From NCBI GenBank assembly GCA_003222395.1, contig QHWB01000044.1:124001-188000 (forward strand): a DNA stretch of 64,000 nt, read 5' to 3'. Below the pieces are notes generated by a model. That model saw nothing but the letters and a program-made list of their open reading frames with translations, ran no database searches and was not told where the DNA came from. Source of the DNA: Acidobacteriota bacterium (GTDB lineage: Bacteria > Acidobacteriota > Vicinamibacteria > Vicinamibacterales > CAVVIG01). Position numbers and translations under genes: made by a program. Shown here piece by piece: positions 1 to 7,433 of this stretch. How positions within the stretch are numbered: position 1 is the first letter of the stretch; each line of letters begins with the position of its first letter.

Positions 1-508
1 GCACCTGATTCGACGGCGCGCCCTCGGCGAGCTGCAGCAGCGTGATGACGTCGTCCTTCTTGTCCACGTAGCCGCCGGCCAGGCTGACCGCGCGGTCGAT
101 GACGTCCTTGTTGCTCACCGCTCCCGAGAGGACGATGCTGCGCCCGTTGGCGCGGGCTTCGATCTTCTCGTTCGGGAACAGCTCCTTGATCTGCGACGTG
201 AGGCGCGCCAGATCGCGCTGGACGTTGATCTCGTAGCGCTTGATCCCGCCCGCGCGGTTCCAGACGAACATCGAGATCGTGCCCGGCGTCTTGCCGTTGA
301 TCAGCAGTTCGCTCGGCGAGGTGACGAGCGCGTCGGCGATGTCGGCGCTGGTCAGCGACACGCGCGCGATCTGCATGCCGGTATCGACGATGGTGGATCG
401 CCCGACCGTCAGGCTCACGCTCTCGCCATCGGCGCCCGCGCCCGCGTAGACGATCGAACCGCTGGCGATGGCGATCAGCAGGATGAACAACTTCAGACGC
501 CGGCTCAT
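1..508 (-). CDS. cpaC: Tad/Flp pilus secretin CpaC/RcpA, N-terminal part (cut by window edge)
   Basis: This is the outer-membrane secretin through which the Flp pilus leaves the cell. Translated from the ATG at 508 on the minus strand, it starts MSRRLKLFILLIAIASG, a signal peptide. A pilus-assembly secretin N-domain follows, with the segments TVGRSTIVDTGMQIARVSLT and ELLINGKTPGTISMFVWN, then a BON-like stretch (IKELFPNEKIEARANGRSIV). About 169 residues are visible. The secretin pore domain lies beyond position 1. The start is 2 bases after the cpaB stop, so the two are co-transcribed. Family assignment rests on motif recognition and on its place next to cpaB. Confidence 0.85.
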   Translation of the reverse strand, partial: MSRRLKLFILLIAIASGSIVYAGAGADGESVSLTVGRSTIVDTGMQIARVSLTSADIADALVTSPSELLINGKTPGTISMFVWNRAGGIKRYEINVQRDLARLTSQIKELFPNEKIEARANGRSIVLSGAVSNKDVIDRAVSLAGGYVDKKDDVITLLQLAEGAPSNQV

Positions 509-510
509 GG

Positions 511-1374
511 CTACTCCTCGCGCACGACTTCGCGTGCCCGCTTGTCCCCACGGATGATTTCAACAGTCGCTTCCGGCAAAGCAGAGAGCGGCATCGGTTC
601 CGCCTTCGTCGTCGTGTGCGCCGCCGCCGTGCGCATCCGCGCCACGGCCGGCGCCGCGGCCGACGCGCCGATGAGCCCCGCAGGCCGGATGCCGCGCGTC
701 ACCGGCGTGTCCTTGTCCAGCGGATTCCGCAGCGCGAGCTGAATTCTTCCTTCGCTGCTCGCCAGCGTCAGCCGCTCGGCCTCGTCGGGATTCACCAGCA
801 GGGTCACGACGCTGACCGGGATCGGCTTGTTCTTGTCGGTTTCACGATCGATCTTCGTGCCTGCCGCCAGCACCTGCACGTTGGTCAGGATCACCTTCGA
901 GGTGATGGTCTCGTGCTTGTCGCTCGGGTTCAGCGTCACGACGACGTCCACGTGGGTGCCCGGCAGGACGTAGCCGGCGACGCCGATGACCTCGTTGACC
1001 TTCACCGACACGGCGCGGAGGCCCGCGGGAATCGCCGGCGGCAGACCCGCGCCCGCGTCCTTCGAGGCGAGCTTCATCGGCAGAATCGGCTCGTTCTGAA
1101 TGACAGGCAGAATCAGGCCGCGGCCCATCACGTCCTTCGGATCGGTGAACGCGCCGGCGGGTACGGCGTTGGCCGGCCAGTCGATGATCCGGATGTCGTC
1201 GCGCCCGAGCTCGGCGCCGACGTCGAGATCGGCGGCGGCCACGACGACCTGTTTGGTGGGAATGGTGACCGTCTTCGCCGGAATCCTGTTCACGTAGTTA
1301 TACGTGGCGAAGGCGAACACGCCGCCCACCGTGACGGCGAGCACCAAGACGATAAAGACGCGAATGCGGGCCAT
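511..1374 (-). CDS. cpaB: Flp pilus assembly protein CpaB/RcpC (SAF domain)
   Basis: This periplasmic Tad pilus component is thought to work with the CpaC secretin. The protein has 287 residues. An N-terminal membrane anchor (VFIVLVLAVTVGGVFAFATY) is followed by a SAF domain (VVVAAADLDVGAELGRDDIR) and a CpaB-type domain with VNEVIGVAGYVLPGTHVDVV. The C-terminal tail is Ala/Thr-rich and low in complexity. It lies between the tadE-like gene upstream and cpaC downstream. The 106-bp gap to the tadE-like stop is filled by a TTCGTACTTC-type repeat array. Confidence 0.92.
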   Translation of the reverse strand: MARIRVFIVLVLAVTVGGVFAFATYNYVNRIPAKTVTIPTKQVVVAAADLDVGAELGRDDIRIIDWPANAVPAGAFTDPKDVMGRGLILPVIQNEPILPMKLASKDAGAGLPPAIPAGLRAVSVKVNEVIGVAGYVLPGTHVDVVVTLNPSDKHETITSKVILTNVQVLAAGTKIDRETDKNKPIPVSVVTLLVNPDEAERLTLASSEGRIQLALRNPLDKDTPVTRGIRPAGLIGASAAAPAVARMRTAAAHTTTKAEPMPLSALPEATVEIIRGDKRAREVVREE

Positions 1375-1407
1375 GATGGTCCTCGGTTCTCCGATCCTCT
1401 GTTTGCT

Positions 1408-1476
1408 GCTTCGAACTTCCTACTTCGTGCTTCCTACTTCGTGCTTCCTACTTCTAACTTCGTACTTCTGACTTCC
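1408..1476. repeat. TTCGTACTTC-type short-period array
   Basis: The gap between the tadE-like gene and cpaB is built from degenerate 10-14 bp units of the type acttcgtgcttcct. It is one-directional here. The same family recurs at 23380-23476, where it forms a perfect head-to-head inverted pair. Confidence 0.75.
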
Positions 1477-1480
1477 AGAG

Positions 1481-1927
1481 TTACTGAGATTCGTTGCGCA
1501 TTTCAGCCGACGTGCTCATCGTGATGTCGTTTCCCATCGTGGTGCTCTGCGAGAACAGCTGCGCGATGGGATGGAGCACGATGAACTTGAACGGGTAGTT
1601 CACCGTGACGAGCGACGCCGTCGCCGTCTTGCCGCCGCCGAGGTCGATCGTCTTGGCCATGTCGACCGTGACGCTCGTGGCATCGATCCTGTCCTTCGGC
1701 AACTGCCCCGACGTCATGTACGCCGACACACGTGTCTGGGCGTCCGAGACGGTCGCGTTCGGCAGCACCGCGACGCGCGCCCCTTCGCGGGCGGCGTTGG
1801 TCAGCACCTGCCACGTCTGATAGGCGCGGCCGAACTCGAAGATCGACACCGACACCAGCAGGAGCAGCGGCAGCGTCATCGCCGCTTCGAGAAGCGCCTG
1901 GCCCCGTTCGTTTTTCACCATATGCAT
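1481..1927 (-). CDS. TadE-family pilus minor pilin-like protein
   Basis: This 148-residue protein begins MHMVKNERGQALLEAAMTLP, the standard prepilin-like start of TadE/TadG proteins (charged leader, then E in a hydrophobic helix LLLLVSVSIFEFGRAY). TadE-like pseudopilins are processed by the TadV peptidase and assist Flp pilus assembly. The start at 1927 lies 2 bases after the stop of the prepilin peptidase gene. A second in-frame ATG lies at 1921. A longer upstream reading frame would run antisense-like through the peptidase gene and was rejected. Its position between peptidase and cpaB is compact but not unusual. Confidence 0.85.
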   Translation of the reverse strand: MHMVKNERGQALLEAAMTLPLLLLVSVSIFEFGRAYQTWQVLTNAAREGARVAVLPNATVSDAQTRVSAYMTSGQLPKDRIDATSVTVDMAKTIDLGGGKTATASLVTVNYPFKFIVLHPIAQLFSQSTTMGNDITMSTSAEMRNESQ

Positions 1928-1929
1928 GG

Positions 1930-2448
1930 CTACGACCCCATCGCGGCGGCGAGCGCCCCGAGCGCGATCGCCGGCGCGTACGCGAACCGGTTGTTCTCCG
2001 ACGACCGTTCGATTTCCACCGCGACGGCGCCGCGCGTCGCCACGAGCGCCGCCGTGTTCGCCATCGTCGTCCGCAGGCGGCGGCGCCAAAGGGCGACCAG
2101 CACCGCGAGCGCGCCGCCGGCGATCGCAGAATAGAAAAACGCCATGACGACCGCGGACGGACCGAGCAGCGTTCCGAGCGCCGCGAGCAGCTTCACGTCG
2201 CCGCCGCCCGTCGCTCCAATCACGTAGCCGGGCAGCATCAGCAGGAGTCCGACGCCAAGTCCTGCGAGCGCGCCGCCGATGCCAGTCCCCGTTCCGTGCG
2301 TCGCTGCGAGCACGAGCCCGAGGGCGACGATCCCGAGCGTGAGCGGGTTTGGAACCCGCCGCACCCAGAGATCGATCGCGGCGCCCGAGGTGCCGCAGCC
2401 GGCGACAGCCGACACGAGGATGGGATCAAAAGTTCTGGGCAATGCCAT
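1930..2448 (-). CDS. cpaA: Prepilin peptidase, A24 family (CpaA/TadV)
   Basis: An inner-membrane aspartic peptidase that cleaves the leader from Flp and TadE-type prepilins. The 172 residues contain several hydrophobic helices. Both catalytic regions are visible: D26 in AAIDLWVRRVPNPLT and the second Asp in GATGGGDVKLLAALG. There is no N-terminal methylase domain, as expected for the short Tad-type enzymes. The start overlaps the end of the flp gene by 23 bases, so the two are probably translated from one message. The Arg-rich C-terminal tail follows the last helices. Confidence 0.9.
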   Translation of the reverse strand: MALPRTFDPILVSAVAGCGTSGAAIDLWVRRVPNPLTLGIVALGLVLAATHGTGTGIGGALAGLGVGLLLMLPGYVIGATGGGDVKLLAALGTLLGPSAVVMAFFYSAIAGGALAVLVALWRRRLRTTMANTAALVATRGAVAVEIERSSENNRFAYAPAIALGALAAAMGS

Positions 2449-2599
2449 TCCAAAACACCGTGGTGATTTGCTGGCCGACCGTGGTGACGGCCACCATCGC
2501 GACGACCGCTATCAACACGGCAAGAAGCCCGTATTCGAGCAAGTCCTGGCCGTCGTCCTGATCCGCGAAACGTGCGACGGCCGCAATCACGTTCTGCAT
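2426..2599 (-). CDS. Flp-family type IVb pilin (copy 1)
   Basis: A 57-residue pilin, start MQNVIAAVARFADQDDGQDL. The Flp signature is the Glu-Tyr pair in DLLEYGLLAVLIAVVAMVAV, with the hydrophobic assembly helix behind it. The start at 2599 was chosen because the family is 50-60 residues long; a longer frame to 2641 adds only charged residues. It is the major structural subunit of the Tad pilus or a paralogue, cleaved by the peptidase encoded just downstream. Confidence 0.92.
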   Translation of the reverse strand: MQNVIAAVARFADQDDGQDLLEYGLLAVLIAVVAMVAVTTVGQQITTVFWNGIAQNF

Positions 2600-2678
2600 T
2601 GGCGTTCTCCCTTGCTTCGGTCGTCGGTCGTCGGCCGCCACGCGAGTGGCGGCCGACGGACCGACGGACTGTCGACCA

Positions 2679-2849
2679 TTAGATAGCGGCCGCGATCTGC
2701 GTGAAGATCGTGCTGACCTTCTGTCCCGCCGTGGTGACCGCGAGGACCGCCACGAGGGCGATCAACGCCACGAGCAGCGCGTACTCGAGCAGGTCCTGCC
2801 CCGAGTCATCGCGAACGAGCGAGCGCAGCCGATTGATGATCAAATTCAT
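2679..2849 (-). CDS. Flp-family type IVb pilin (copy 2)
   Basis: A 56-residue pilin, start MNLIINRLRSLVRDDSGQDL, then EYALLVALIALVAVLAVTTA. It is a diverged paralogue of the neighbouring pilin. A clean ribosome site (GGAGGA, 2855-2860 on the minus strand) stands 5 bases before the ATG and fixes the start. It is the first gene of the visible Tad operon, so the promoter should lie in 2850-3238. Paired pilin genes are common in Tad loci; which is the major subunit cannot be told from sequence. Confidence 0.92.
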   Translation of the reverse strand: MNLIINRLRSLVRDDSGQDLLEYALLVALIALVAVLAVTTAGQKVSTIFTQIAAAI

Positions 2850-3238
2850 TTCCGTCCTCCGCGCGTTCCCTTGACGCGCAATACCGTGTGTGCGAAATGC
2901 GATCACGCGTTGTGCACGATCGCGCGACGGAGATGACAAAGGGCAACTGGTGTGCCACGCACTCGGAGTCATGCGCCGCAAAGGACTCTAAACGCCGTGA
3001 CGGTGCAGCAGTTAGCGACCGCCGCGGGCTGCGCGACCGGCGGGGAGCCGGTAACGGGGCGCGCGCGCCTTCGCGGCACATTCGTAACGACGCCGGCGAA
3101 ATTGGTGCGGATGGGCCGGTCGCGAAACAGAACACGCACTGGAAGACCCATATTGATCTGAGGAAATGGAGCGCACGCGAACCGGAACGCGAATTGCCCT
3201 CTAGGCGGTGTTCATGTGTCCGTGGAGGGAAGTGACAA
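2850..3238. promoter_or_regulatory. Divergent intergenic region, Tad operon / small membrane protein
   Basis: These 389 bases separate divergently transcribed units and must hold the Tad operon promoter and that of the rightward genes. The only element I can support is the GGAGGA ribosome site for the pilin. I see no convincing -35/-10 pair or sigma-54 box. Reading frames here have no recognizable protein content. Confidence 0.4.
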
Positions 3239-3523
3239 ATGGTGGCCCGGGCCCGGCGCACATTCGGCGAGGCGCTCATTTCGACCGGAGCGGTGGTGCT
3301 GCTCCTCCTGACGCTCGTCGCCATCGACGATCGCGTTCGCGAGCAGCTGTCGCTCAGATTCAGAACGACGCCCACCGCGGATCTGGTGAATGCAGGCACG
3401 CGGGTCCAGGACCTCGCGACCGTCGTGTTCTCGGCCGTGCGCGATCAATCGATCGCGCACGCGCCGCTGGTGATCTTCGTCGTCGCTGCGACGCTGCTCA
3501 CGGTCTTCATGCTGCGGACGTAA
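3239..3523 (+). CDS. Small membrane protein of unknown function
   Basis: A 94-residue protein with two hydrophobic segments, ISTGAVVLLLLTLVAI near the N-terminus and APLVIFVVAATLLTVFML at the C-terminus, separated by a charged loop. I do not recognize the family. It stands 3 bases before the next gene on the same strand, so the pair is probably one transcription unit divergent from the Tad operon. This location suggests, without proof, a role linked to pilus or envelope regulation. ATG and GTG starts are both possible; the ATG at 3239 is used. Confidence 0.6.
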   Translation: MVARARRTFGEALISTGAVVLLLLTLVAIDDRVREQLSLRFRTTPTADLVNAGTRVQDLATVVFSAVRDQSIAHAPLVIFVVAATLLTVFMLRT

Positions 3524-3526
3524 ACC

Positions 3527-4867
3527 ATGGCACTGATTCTTGCGATTGAACCGGACCGCCGTCAGGCGAACCAGCTGAACTCGATGGTGCGCGGCCGCCT
3601 CAGGGCCGAGCTCGTACTCGGCGACTCCGCCGAACGCGCGCTCGCCGCTCTGGGCGATCGCGTTCCCGATCTGATTCTGACGACAGCGCTGCTGTCGCCT
3701 AAGGACGAAACGGCGCTCGCCGAGCGGCTGCGGAAACTCGACGGCACCGCCGCCCACGTGCAGACGCTGACGATTCCGATGCTCGCATCGCCGCGCTCGC
3801 ACGCGTCGAGCGGCAGTCGCGGCGGCGTCCTGTCGGCGCTGATCGGCGACCGTCCTCAGAGCGCCATGATCGAAGGGTGCGACCCTGCGGTGTTCGCCGA
3901 GCAGTGCGCCGCGTATCTCGAACGCGCCGCTGCCGAGCGCGCATCGCACGCGCACCTGATCGACGAGCATTTCGAAGAACCGGCGCCTGCCGTCGAACGG
4001 CCGCAGGTCGTCCGGGAACCTGAGTTCGTCGAGGACTTCGTCTCGGTACAAGCCGAGACGCCGGTCGCCGCTGAGTCTCCGACGTGGCAGCCCTTCGCGG
4101 ATGTCGAGACATCTCCGGCAGCGCAGCTCTTCAGCGCTGCAGAAACATACGCGGAAGCCGAGCCCTTCAGGGCCGCTGAAGCAGCCTATCCGGTGCCGCA
4201 GCCCTTCAGGACTACCGAGACGTTCGCGGAACCGTTCGCCGCCCCGTCCGATGCGATGACGGATCTCGACGCAGCGCTCGACCTCGTGCTCGTCGGCGAC
4301 GACGCGGAGCAGGACCAGGCGATCGAGGAGCTCGAACAGAACGTGATCGAGCTCGACCTCTCGACCCTCGTCGAAGACGAGGACGCGATCGTCAAGGACT
4401 TCAGCATGCCCAACGATCCGACGGCAACCATCGCGTCGGCGGTGCTCGCGGTCGTCGAAGCCGAGGAACAGGCCGCGCGCGCGGCCCAGGCGCAGCCGGT
4501 CGCCGCGGTCCGTGTGGTCGAGCCGAAGAACCCAGTGGTTCAGCCGAAGAAGAAGATCGAGCGCGACGCGTCGATTCCCACCCGTCTCGGCGTCACGCAG
4601 CTCTGGCCGGCCATGGACAGCTACGTCGCCGAGCGACGGCCGGCGGCCGTGAGCCTCGACTCCGATGATTCGCTGGCGGCCACCGAAGCGGCTGCAGCGC
4701 CGCCGTCGTCCATGCCTGCGCCGGCACGCCGCCGACCCAAAGTCAAGCCGATCGAGGACGAATGGGGCTTCTTCGATCCCGATCAATGCGGCTTCGCCGC
4801 GCTCCTCGCCAAGCTCGAAGAGATCGCCGACGGCGACGACACGCCTGTCACCAGACGCCCGGCGTAA
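3527..4867 (+). CDS. Pseudo-receiver-like protein with long acidic/Ala-rich tail
   Basis: A 446-residue protein. Residues 1-85 (MALILAIEPDRRQANQLNSM, then PDLILTTALLSPKDE) follow the layout of a response-regulator receiver domain. The residue where the phospho-accepting Asp should be is Thr or Ala, so it would be a pseudo-receiver. Residues 150-400 are low-complexity, rich in Ala, Glu, Pro and Phe (repeated AEPF / PQPF / ETFAEPF patterns), with acidic helices. The C-terminus (IEDEWGFFDPDQCGFAALLA) looks ordered and may be a short binding motif. Function is unknown. Proximity to the Tad operon is the only functional hint. Confidence 0.55.
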   Translation: MALILAIEPDRRQANQLNSMVRGRLRAELVLGDSAERALAALGDRVPDLILTTALLSPKDETALAERLRKLDGTAAHVQTLTIPMLASPRSHASSGSRGGVLSALIGDRPQSAMIEGCDPAVFAEQCAAYLERAAAERASHAHLIDEHFEEPAPAVERPQVVREPEFVEDFVSVQAETPVAAESPTWQPFADVETSPAAQLFSAAETYAEAEPFRAAEAAYPVPQPFRTTETFAEPFAAPSDAMTDLDAALDLVLVGDDAEQDQAIEELEQNVIELDLSTLVEDEDAIVKDFSMPNDPTATIASAVLAVVEAEEQAARAAQAQPVAAVRVVEPKNPVVQPKKKIERDASIPTRLGVTQLWPAMDSYVAERRPAAVSLDSDDSLAATEAAAAPPSSMPAPARRRPKVKPIEDEWGFFDPDQCGFAALLAKLEEIADGDDTPVTRRPA

Positions 4868-4923
4868 CAGCCCCACCTAACCTGCTGATGTGAGTGAGGC
4901 GTCCGTGCCGACTGGGAGGGCGC

Positions 4924-7110
4924 CTACCCGCGCCACTTGAAAACTGAAAGGAGGTTCGAAAAATCGTCGGTCCAGATCGGACGACCCGCACGTGGCAGAA
5001 CGTGCTCCCAGCGCGTATCGTTCGCCAGTTCTTTCATCTGCTCACCGCCGCGAACCATGACGAGCCATCGCGAGGCGAACTTCCCGTTTGCGATATCGCC
5101 TTCGGTTAGCTTGAGATCGTCTCGCTCGAAGCAGACGAGCCCGTGAGTCATGCCTGCGTCAGCCAGGACCTGCTTCAACTCCACATATCGGCTTGAGATG
5201 TGGAACATCAATACCCCTGTCTCCGAAAGCTTCCGGGCGTACAAATCGAGCGCCTCACCAGTGAGCAGGTGCATCGGTATCGCATCCGAACTGAACGCGT
5301 CGAGCACGAGGAAGTCAAATCGGCGATCGGACGTGTCTGCAAGCTTCAATCGTGCGTCCCCGAGAACGACGTCTACATGCGCGGGAGAATCACTGAGATA
5401 TGTAAAGTAATGGGGATCGCGTGCAATCTCCACGACGCCGGGATCGATTTCAAAGAACGTCCAGTCCTCACCCGCGCGGCTGTATGCCGCCAACGTTCCA
5501 ATTCCAAGGCCGACGATGCCGACCCGGAGTTGCGGTTTGCGCTGAACACTCGCGAAGATCTGCCCGGCAGGTCCACTTCGGTGGAAGTACGCGGTCGGTT
5601 CCCGCCTTAAGGCCGGGTTTGTGCTCTGCATTCCATGAACGATGCCCCCGTGCACGAATCTACGTTGGCCGATCTTGGAATCAACCGTCACTCGGTGAAC
5701 ACTGAAGAAGCTGCGACTCCGGAAGACGACGTGCTCGTTCGCGCTCATGAAGGTGCTGCTCGCAATCATTAGCGCCGCGACGGCCGCGGCGAATCGTAAC
5801 GGGCGCCTCCGGAATCCGAATAGGACAACACCGGGTGCGACAAAAACCATGAGCACTCCGGCCACGGTCTTTGAATCGGCACCATGAAATGCGAACATCA
5901 TCGCCGCCGCCCCGGCGCCGAGCAACACAGGCAGCAACAGATCCATAAAGCGCGTCCATCGGCTCACGCTCGAAGATGCCGCCGGACGGAACAGGCAGGC
6001 GATGACCACGGCCAGCGGATACTCCAGTACGGTTTTGAATGCGACAGGTGCGATGACGGCGTTAAACAGTCCCCCGAGGCTTCCGCCAGTGGCAAGGCAG
6101 ACATAAAACGTGGTCAAGTACGCGGGCTGCGGTTTGTTCCGGGCGAGCTCGCCGTGACACACCATGGTCGCCACGAAAAACGTCGCCACGTGAAGAACGA
6201 TCTGCAGCGCCGGGGGCATTCGACTGTCAAAAATGATCAGACTGACGATCGGCACCACCAGAATCGGCAGCAGCCGGTCCATCAGAGCATGGGGCAGTAT
6301 CGAGCGCTCCATGAAGACCAGCACGAGCGTGAGCAGGTACAACCCAAGTGGCAGGATCCAGAGGAGCGGAATCGCGGCGATATCCGTCGTCAGAAATGTC
6401 GTGACGCCTAGCATCAGGCTCGAGGGCACGGCGGCGAGTACGATCCAGCGTACGAGCGTCGCCGTGGGAGGCGGGGCTTCAGCCACCGCGGTTTCGTCCA
6501 CCGGGTACAACTGACCCTTACCGAAGCCCCAACTCAACCAGGCCCACGCAGCACACGCAAGGCTCAGGAGGCCGAAGCCGACGTACGCCGTGGTCCATGT
6601 GGCGCTTTGCTGATGAAGCGTCAGGAATGGCTCGAGCAGCGCCGGGTACGCCACGAGCGCGAGCATGCTGCCAGCGTTACTCGCCGCGTAGAGCGCATAC
6701 GGGTTCGTTCTCCCTCCCGAAGCGATCCAGCGTTGCAGGAGCGGTGACGTCGACGAAACGACGAACAACGGCACGGCGGCCGTCCGCGCCAGTACCAAGA
6801 GCAGCCACGGAATAGGCGACCGATCGGCAGGCGGCGTCATCCCGGACGGCAGGATGACCGGCAGCGCGGCGATCGACAATCCCACGAGGGCCGTATGGAT
6901 AATCACCTGCCGCCGTTTGGTGAAAATGCGTGACAGCATGTGCGCGTATACGTATGCAGCCAGCAGTACGAGTTGATAGAACACCATGCAGGTGTTCCAG
7001 ACGGCGGGACTGCCGCCTAGAAGGGGCAGCATCATCTTGGCGATCATCGGCTCGACGATGAACAGCAATGCCGCACTTGTGAAGACCGTCATCGCAAACA
7101 GCGTAACCAT
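4924..7110 (-). CDS. Fused multi-TM / spermidine-synthase-like protein
   Basis: A 728-residue protein. The first ~450 residues are a polytopic membrane domain (start MVTLFAMTVFTSAALLFIVE, then GGSPAVWNTCMVFYQLVLL) of the type often annotated as fused MFS/spermidine synthase. The C-terminal ~250 residues are a Rossmann methyltransferase-like fold (VGIVGLGIGTLAAY, FFEIDPGVVEIA, VVLGDARLKL, FLVLDAFSSDAIPMHLL). True aminopropyltransferase activity is doubtful for this subfamily. The start at 7110 was chosen because AGGAG lies 7 bases upstream. Longer frames run into the neighbouring glycosyltransferase gene. Confidence 0.8.
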   Translation of the reverse strand: MVTLFAMTVFTSAALLFIVEPMIAKMMLPLLGGSPAVWNTCMVFYQLVLLAAYVYAHMLSRIFTKRRQVIIHTALVGLSIAALPVILPSGMTPPADRSPIPWLLLVLARTAAVPLFVVSSTSPLLQRWIASGGRTNPYALYAASNAGSMLALVAYPALLEPFLTLHQQSATWTTAYVGFGLLSLACAAWAWLSWGFGKGQLYPVDETAVAEAPPPTATLVRWIVLAAVPSSLMLGVTTFLTTDIAAIPLLWILPLGLYLLTLVLVFMERSILPHALMDRLLPILVVPIVSLIIFDSRMPPALQIVLHVATFFVATMVCHGELARNKPQPAYLTTFYVCLATGGSLGGLFNAVIAPVAFKTVLEYPLAVVIACLFRPAASSSVSRWTRFMDLLLPVLLGAGAAAMMFAFHGADSKTVAGVLMVFVAPGVVLFGFRRRPLRFAAAVAALMIASSTFMSANEHVVFRSRSFFSVHRVTVDSKIGQRRFVHGGIVHGMQSTNPALRREPTAYFHRSGPAGQIFASVQRKPQLRVGIVGLGIGTLAAYSRAGEDWTFFEIDPGVVEIARDPHYFTYLSDSPAHVDVVLGDARLKLADTSDRRFDFLVLDAFSSDAIPMHLLTGEALDLYARKLSETGVLMFHISSRYVELKQVLADAGMTHGLVCFERDDLKLTEGDIANGKFASRWLVMVRGGEQMKELANDTRWEHVLPRAGRPIWTDDFSNLLSVFKWRG

Positions 7111-7433
7111 CCGAACGCTCCTGGCGCATCGTTGTCTTTGGATAGAGCGCCCGCCCGGGAGCGCTGTGCGAGGCCGAGGCAACTGGAATGCCAAGGTGCT
7201 TACGGCCGCCCGTGACCTCGCGGAGAACAGCGCATCAGATTTGAGTGCGTAAGGTTCATCGTGACTGTGCTCTCTCGTGAACGCGTGCGAAGCCTTACGC
7301 ATGCGATTCTGAGACGGAGTGATCAGAGACCCTGAGGCCGGCGAACCGCACGAATACGTTTTCGAGGGTCGCTGATCACAATTGTGTCCACGCCTGCGGC
7401 CCCCTCTTGGTTCGACCGTCGGTGTATGTCTCG
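7111..7433. other. Intergenic region with two inverted repeats
   Basis: This gap of about 320 bases lies between two minus-strand genes. It holds two imperfect hairpins: TGCGTAAGG at 7246-7254 pairs with CCTTACGCA at 7293-7301, and GTGATCAG at 7319-7326 pairs with CTGATCAC at 7372-7379, extended by GACCCT/AGGGTC. No T-run follows on either strand, so neither is a typical intrinsic terminator. No gene is seen. Confidence 0.55.
7319..7379. repeat. Interrupted inverted repeat
   Basis: The arms GTGATCAG and CTGATCAC, each followed inward by one mismatch and GACCCT/AGGGTC, frame about 30 bases. It lies 55 bases downstream of the glycosyltransferase stop (minus strand), so it may mark the transcript end or be a protein-binding dyad. 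Confidence 0.5.
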